Of a stretch of 64,000 bases of DNA, positions 58,851-64,000 are shown in pieces. Numbering within the stretch: the first letter of the stretch is position 1; each line of letters starts with the position of its first letter. Position numbers and translations under genes: made by a program. The stretch is from NCBI GenBank assembly GCA_026686845.1, contig JAIVEN010000006.1, positions 34,208,501 through 34,272,500 of the forward strand, in the 5' to 3' direction. The DNA is from Adenanthera pavonina (Eukaryota > Streptophyta > Magnoliopsida > Fabales > Fabaceae). Under the pieces are notes generated by a model. That model made no database searches. It saw only the letters and a program-made list of their open reading frames with translations, and had not been told where the DNA came from.

Positions 58851-61800
58851 ATAATAATAATCATAATAATTTTTTATAACTCACAAATTCAAACCTTCAT
58901 TAAGAGTAATGAATGAGTTGTAATTAAAACTAGCATCTAATTCTTATCTATATATCATTTCATTTCATTATTAAAAATATTATATGCGTTTTGTTTACCA
59001 AAACGAAAAATATTATATGCTTTCAAATGTGAGTCATAACCACCAGAATAGAGGTTGACCGAAAAAATAAAAACATGGGAATAAAGTCAGCTAGTTGGGC
59101 AAATTCAATTTTAACACTCTTTATTATTATTAAATTATATATGTATATATATTACCCACTAAACTTTTTTTATTGTGTTCTTAATGTTCAAAAAACTTAT
59201 TTGTTGATATTCACTATGATATAAAAAAATAAACTAATTATGGTTGAGTTCAGTGAAAATGACTTGATATTAGGGGTGTATAAAAATTGGGATAGGATTC
59301 GATTAATAGTCAATTCGATGGACAGTTTTAGTGATATCAGGCTGGAAATCAAGTTTGGCCCAGTCCTTGAAAATTATTTAAATAATAAATTAATTTTATT
59401 TATTAACAAAAATATAATTACATTCATTCAAAATATATTTTCTTAAAAACTAATATTGAAATAAAAATTAATATTTTTTAAAATTATAAATATTTTATAA
59501 TCAAACATTAATTTTACATAATATTAAGAAATCAATTTAGAATTTTAAATAAAATTAAAAGATTGAAATAAATCTTAAAAATATTCATGATAATGATAAA
59601 ATTAATTTATCATATATAATGTATTAAGAAAAACAATCATATGAAATTAATTAATATTTATATATTTTTTAAAAGAATAAAGCTATACTATAAACACTGG
59701 GTCAAGTAGGACCACAGTTGACTTCAACTTGGTGTCCAAGCAGGCCTAGTATGCTGCAGGATCAGGTTTATTGAGCTATAACGAATTAGTTGAACAAGCC
59801 TAAATATACCTCAAATAATTGTTCTATAGCAAGATGAACCATATGGTTCATGATTTATGAACAATGTAGTTTCCTATATCTTTTACATTGTATATTAATA
59901 TTGATCATGGTATTATTTGTTATAAAACTACCCTTTATTGTTTTGATTAACTAGTTCATGATATATTTTGATTCTCGGTCCTTTTTCAATTATGATATGG
60001 TTGGAAATCAAGTGTTTAATATGAAAAAAAAAGGTCCTATATTAAATAGAGATTGGAGACTTATAAGTGAAAAAACACATAAATCTAATATAAATGCCCA
60101 CTAACTTGGCGGAAAGAAAACTTATAAGGAGTTGGATCACAAGTTGTGCCTGCTTAGAGCAGAGAAAACCTCCCTGCTAGATGAAGGAATTAATCTCTTT
60201 AGAGTGTACTGTTCACCCAACCTTAATTTTGAGTTTGAATTAGAGAAGAATAGGGGGAGAGGAAAATTTGAAGAGAAAATAAGAAGGGATCTATACAACT
60301 CCTTGTCTAGGGTCATATTTGGTAAAAAAAAAAGTAAATTTCAAAAAGGGGAGAGTGGGAGAAAAAATTCATCTCATTATATTTGGTAGCCAATTATAAT
60401 TCTTTTATTATAAATATCAATGCATTTATAGTAGCCAATAATAATCTTTCCTTTAAAAAATGAATATATTAAGATGTATTTTCTTTCTCATTCTTTCTTT
60501 TTAGAAACTCATTTTCTCTGTACCAAGCATGATGTAGGTTTCTACTTATTTTTCCTCATAATATTTTTCTTCCCCTATTTTCTCTTAATTCCAAATAAGG
60601 CATAGCAATATTCCTCTAACATTCTCGTTATGACTTAGAAATTTGTATTTATTATTATTTAGGATTTGAGTGGGGAAAATAGTAAGAAATGTGGCGGAAA
60701 TAAAATTTAAAAAACAAAAATTGAGGATGTCTTTATCAAGGATTTTAACCTTCATAGTATCGCTTCTTTTTTTTTTTTGGCCAGATTCACAGTATCACTT
60801 TTTACATGTTAGCCTTTTTACATAAAATACATGGCCACTAACTTGGTAGATAATGTATATAAAAATGCCAATATAAATATTCTCATAAAAAAAATGGCAA
60901 TATGAATAACCAGGTCATGAGTAGCAGATTGCTTAGTTCACATAGGTGCTATTTCATTGTCGAATTCTTGTAGATTTGATGATATCCTTAGTAATCTTAG
61001 GATTCTTGTGAGTAATAATTATGTGGGATTCATTTCCTCGTGATGTAAATAGGGCTTTGTTCCTCATTTTTTTTTTAAAAAAAGCTAGAAACACAAAAAA
61101 TGAAAAGCCAGAAACAAAGGCCCAGTGACACTAAACATTTTTTGTCATATGCTAAGAAATAGGTGGATTAAATTTCTTGAAAAGTTCATATTTTTTTATT
61201 TTTTACGTGAAAAAGAAAATTATAAATTCTCACGTTTATAATATTGAGGAGAAACCCTTTTGAAAGTAATCCCGTAATCTTGCGATGAACAAATTGAAGA
61301 TATATTCTGTAGTGAAAAAGACCTTTTCCCACATTTAAAGTAATTCGATGTCAAAATTGAACACTTCACGAATTATATCCCTCGCTCAATATTCATACAG
61401 AAAATAAAACGTTTTTTTTTATCACAAAGCACTTCTTAAAAATAAAAATAACTGTACTTGTAATCCCAGAATATAAGCTTCATGAATTTTCAAATTTATT
61501 TTTGAAATGTAACACAAAATTACCCGGTGGACGGTGGTTCACTAATTTTTTCATAAGACCTACATCTTTCTTTGGGCTTAGCCCTCGTTTTTACCAAAAA
61601 ACAAGGGCTGGGGTTTTTGACTGTCACTTATATTGGAAAGTTTTTTCCAGTCTTGTAAATCTATTTGCCGAAAAAAAGTCCTATTTTAAAATTAATAATT
61701 AATAATCAATAACTAATATGAAACTAGACTCATTTTCTTGTATATTGTGTGACAAATGAACCGTCTAATGTTTATTGAATAGAGCAACTTGTTATTAATT

Positions 61801-61950
61801 TAATATTTAATACATTGACATTGATACTGGCAAAATAACTACGTCCTACTTTTCATAAATTTTATATTTTAAAATTTCATAATTTCCCTGGTGATCAAAA
61901 CTTGAATTGATATGTCGTAGCATTAATTAGATGAGTATTCTTTAAAGCTA
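58851..61950. other. Gene-free AT-rich DNA
   Basis: Segments at 59255-59380 and 59690-59800 are less AT-rich and look like remains of a transposon. The frame at 60132-60389 is Lys/Arg-rich and resembles no family. Nothing functional was recognised. Confidence 0.4.
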
Positions 61951-62222
61951 CTCCCTCCGTTTTTTTATTTATTATTTAATGTTTTAAAAAGTATTATATA
62001 TTAAAAAGTATAATTAATAAGTTAGATTTTTTTGAATTTCTTAATTTATTCTTTGATAAATTGATGGATAAAAAAATAATTAATGTTATTTTTTACTTTT
62101 AAAAGAATAAATAAAAAATTTCAAAAAATAGTAATTAATGTTATTTTAGAATTTGAGAGTGACATGTAAATAGAAATAACTTTTTTTTAAAAAAAAATGT
62201 AAGTTAAAAAAAATGAAGAAAG
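61951..62222. mobile_element. Stowaway-like MITE, 272 bp
   Basis: Starts CTCCCTCCGTTTTTTTATTT after TA (61949-61950) and ends AAAATGAAGAAAG before TA (62223-62224). The right end is more decayed than the left. Confidence 0.55.
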
Positions 62223-62288
62223 TAGTTCATTAATAACAAATAATTTATAATGGAAGATTGAAGATCAACTAAAATCAATTATTTAATA

Positions 62289-62553
62289 CTCCCTCCGGTT
62301 CTATATATAGGACCTTTTGTCTTGATCCTAAATATAAGATCCTTTACAATATACGATGTGGTATTTATTATGCATTTTCCAAAAAAAGCCCATATTTAAT
62401 GTATTCAAAGAGAAAAAGAGAGAGATTAAATAAGGGTAGTTTTGGAAAAAGATTGAAATTTTTGGAGAAATTGAGGTAGTTAATTAGTTTTAACTTCCTT
62501 TCTTAATTCACGTGATTCGGTTAAAATGGTCTTATATATAGAATCAGAGGGAG
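62289..62553. mobile_element. Stowaway MITE, 265 bp, well preserved
   Basis: CTCCCTCCGGTTCTATATAT at the left and ATATATAGAATCAGAGGGAG at the right are long inverted termini, extended by AGGACC/GGTCTT. TA flanks both sides (62287-62288 and 62554-62555). It is the best-preserved member of the family in this window and lies only 66 bp from the previous one. Confidence 0.8.
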
Positions 62554-63065
62554 TATATATATATATACACACACACACAAAACAACAACTAATGATTATT
62601 ACTTAAGGACACTATGTATGGTACTCCTTCCAAGTGTTAACTACCACAAATGATAATTAATACTTGAAGCCTTTTTTATCTTTTTTAAATTATTTTTATT
62701 TAATATAATTGACCCATAAATTAAATTTCTCAACATTAATTAAGTTTTATCCTTGTAGGGGGCATTTGGGTAAAAAAAATTAAATACACTATGTAATCTA
62801 TAAAATACCTTATATTGTAAAACTTAAATTTTTCTAGAAGATGCCTTATATATTAAAATGGAGCGAGTATATTTTATTGAGTTGGTGATTACATTGAATG
62901 AAAATGATTTGATTTTTTTTCTAATGGAAGGCTATGGCAAAGTTATATAATAAAAGGAAACACTCATAAACTACTAATTACAGAAATCATGAACCATAAA
63001 AAGTCATGAGGTTCGTGAAGAATCACATAATCAGTTTCCAAATAATGAACTTTCTTTACAAGTTA

Positions 63066-63649
63066 GGACCCGTTTGGTTTTCAGTTAGTGAAGAATGAGT
63101 TTTGGTAGAATTGGTTTTATAACGTAGTTATGATAAAAATTAGTTTTGTACTGACGTATTTATGTTTGGATGATTTATTTGAAAATTGGTTTTGACAAAA
63201 CTCATAATTTTCCTCTAAATTGAGTTTAAACTCTATCTCATGGTTAATTTAATTTATTTGGACTAAAATTTAACTTACATTTATTTAATTGAGAACATAA
63301 TATATCTGATATAACATTTTCTTACAGGTCATGATCTATAAAAATTAAAATTTTGAAGGGAAATTTTAGTTAATAGATAGGAAAAATTTTATGGAAATTT
63401 TATTTTCTCAATTTTTTTATTTTTTCTTATTTTTATTGGTCTATTTTTATCTGACTTTAAAATAAATATAGATAAAAATTAAAGAAGTAAACGGAAAAGC
63501 GGCTCTCCAACTACTTCTTCGAAAACATGGTTTACGACGAGAAATGAGTTTAAAACGCAAACGTGAAAATTTGCCAAACGGACCCAATATTATGTTAAAC
63601 TTGGTTTTGTCCTCAAACCATAGTTTCAGTAGTGATACCAAACGGACCC
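63066..63649 (-). mobile_element. Tourist-like MITE, 584 bp, copy 2 of an inverted pair
   Basis: GGACCCGTTTGG at the left and CCAAACGGACCC at the right, each flanked by TTA (63063-63065 and 63650-63652). Its sequence is the reverse complement of the element at 52258-52831. The minus-strand frame at 63447-63641 lies inside it and is not a gene. Confidence 0.8.
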
Positions 63650-63652
63650 TTA

Positions 63653-64000
63653 GTCAGCATAAGAATTAGCTTCTTTATGATTGTATTCAATGGTTACCAT
63701 CTAGTTTTGCATTAACTAATGTTTCATTTCATTTACAATGCTAGCGTGCCCAATGAAACTTAAATTAGAACTAATTGATTATATTTAATATCAAATAATT
63801 CTAAAAAAAAGTGATAAATTTGATCCCTTATAAATTAAAATCAATAAGGTTTTGTGAAGTGAACGGAATTTTCACTCTTCAAATCTCGACCTGCCGATAT
63901 TGAGTTTTGATTAAATGGATCCGTTGAAAGGAATTTTAGATTCAAATGAAACGATGATGGCGAATAGAAAATTTGAGTTGAAAATCAGATAAACACGTAC
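63653..64000. other. AT-rich DNA at the window end
   Basis: No gene or repeat was recognised. 63855-63990 is slightly less AT-rich and may belong to something beyond the window. Confidence 0.4.

Noticed and set aside
1..64000. A previously undescribed gene system (defence cluster, biosynthetic cluster, CRISPR-like array).
   Set aside because: The window was read for clusters of intact neighbouring genes and regular spacer arrays. Only one long intact gene is present and all regular repeats are explained by transposons, microsatellites or simple duplications.

Overview
This is nuclear DNA from a flowering plant. It is very AT-rich, has spliced genes with GT/AG introns, and is packed with plant-type transposable elements: Ty1/copia and other LTR retrotransposons, an L1-like LINE, and Stowaway, Tourist, CACTA and Mutator-like elements. 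I cannot name the species. Only one long intact protein gene is present, an intronless chloroplast DAD1-like phospholipase A1 at 41205-42671. One further short, spliced open reading frame (Myb/SANT-like, 36802-37325) is also uninterrupted. Nearly everything else recognisable is decayed.

Layout. 596-1383: an intronless, frameshifted prohibitin pseudogene. 4340-19924: an old Ty1/copia retrotransposon with both LTRs, primer-binding site, gag, zinc knuckle, protease, integrase, RT/RNase H and polypurine tract. Its gag gene is split by a 10.8-kb insertion (5265-16085), which is itself split by another LTR-like element (9603-14902), which contains a solo-LTR-like element (10188-12676). Each layer is bounded by a matching 5-bp target duplication (AGCTA, GTTGT, ATTTG). 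21.3-26.3 kb: a CACTA-like MITE, a 280-bp direct repeat, and a Helitron-like 3' end. 25153-33621: a cyclic-nucleotide-gated channel (CNGC) pseudogene whose exons are still in order. Its introns hold a MITE, a SINE-like tRNA-related sequence, a copia LTR with a primer-binding site, and an L1-like LINE. 36.8-38.0 kb: the Myb/SANT-like ORF and a GRF-type zinc-finger fragment. 38.3-41.1 kb: AT-rich and tandem repeats. 41.2-42.7 kb: the phospholipase. 42.7-64 kb: gene-free DNA made largely of DNA transposons. These are a Mutator-like element with a 10-bp target duplication, a CACTA element with palindromic subterminal repeats, several Stowaway MITEs with TA duplications, and Tourist-like MITEs with TTA duplications, two of them an inverted pair 10 kb apart. 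There is also an exact 87-bp tandem duplication.

No operon, CRISPR array, rRNA or functional tRNA was seen. The notable content is the four-level nest of retroelements, whose order of insertion can be read directly, and two host-gene pseudogenes (prohibitin and CNGC). All assignments were made by reading the sequence; no database search was possible.
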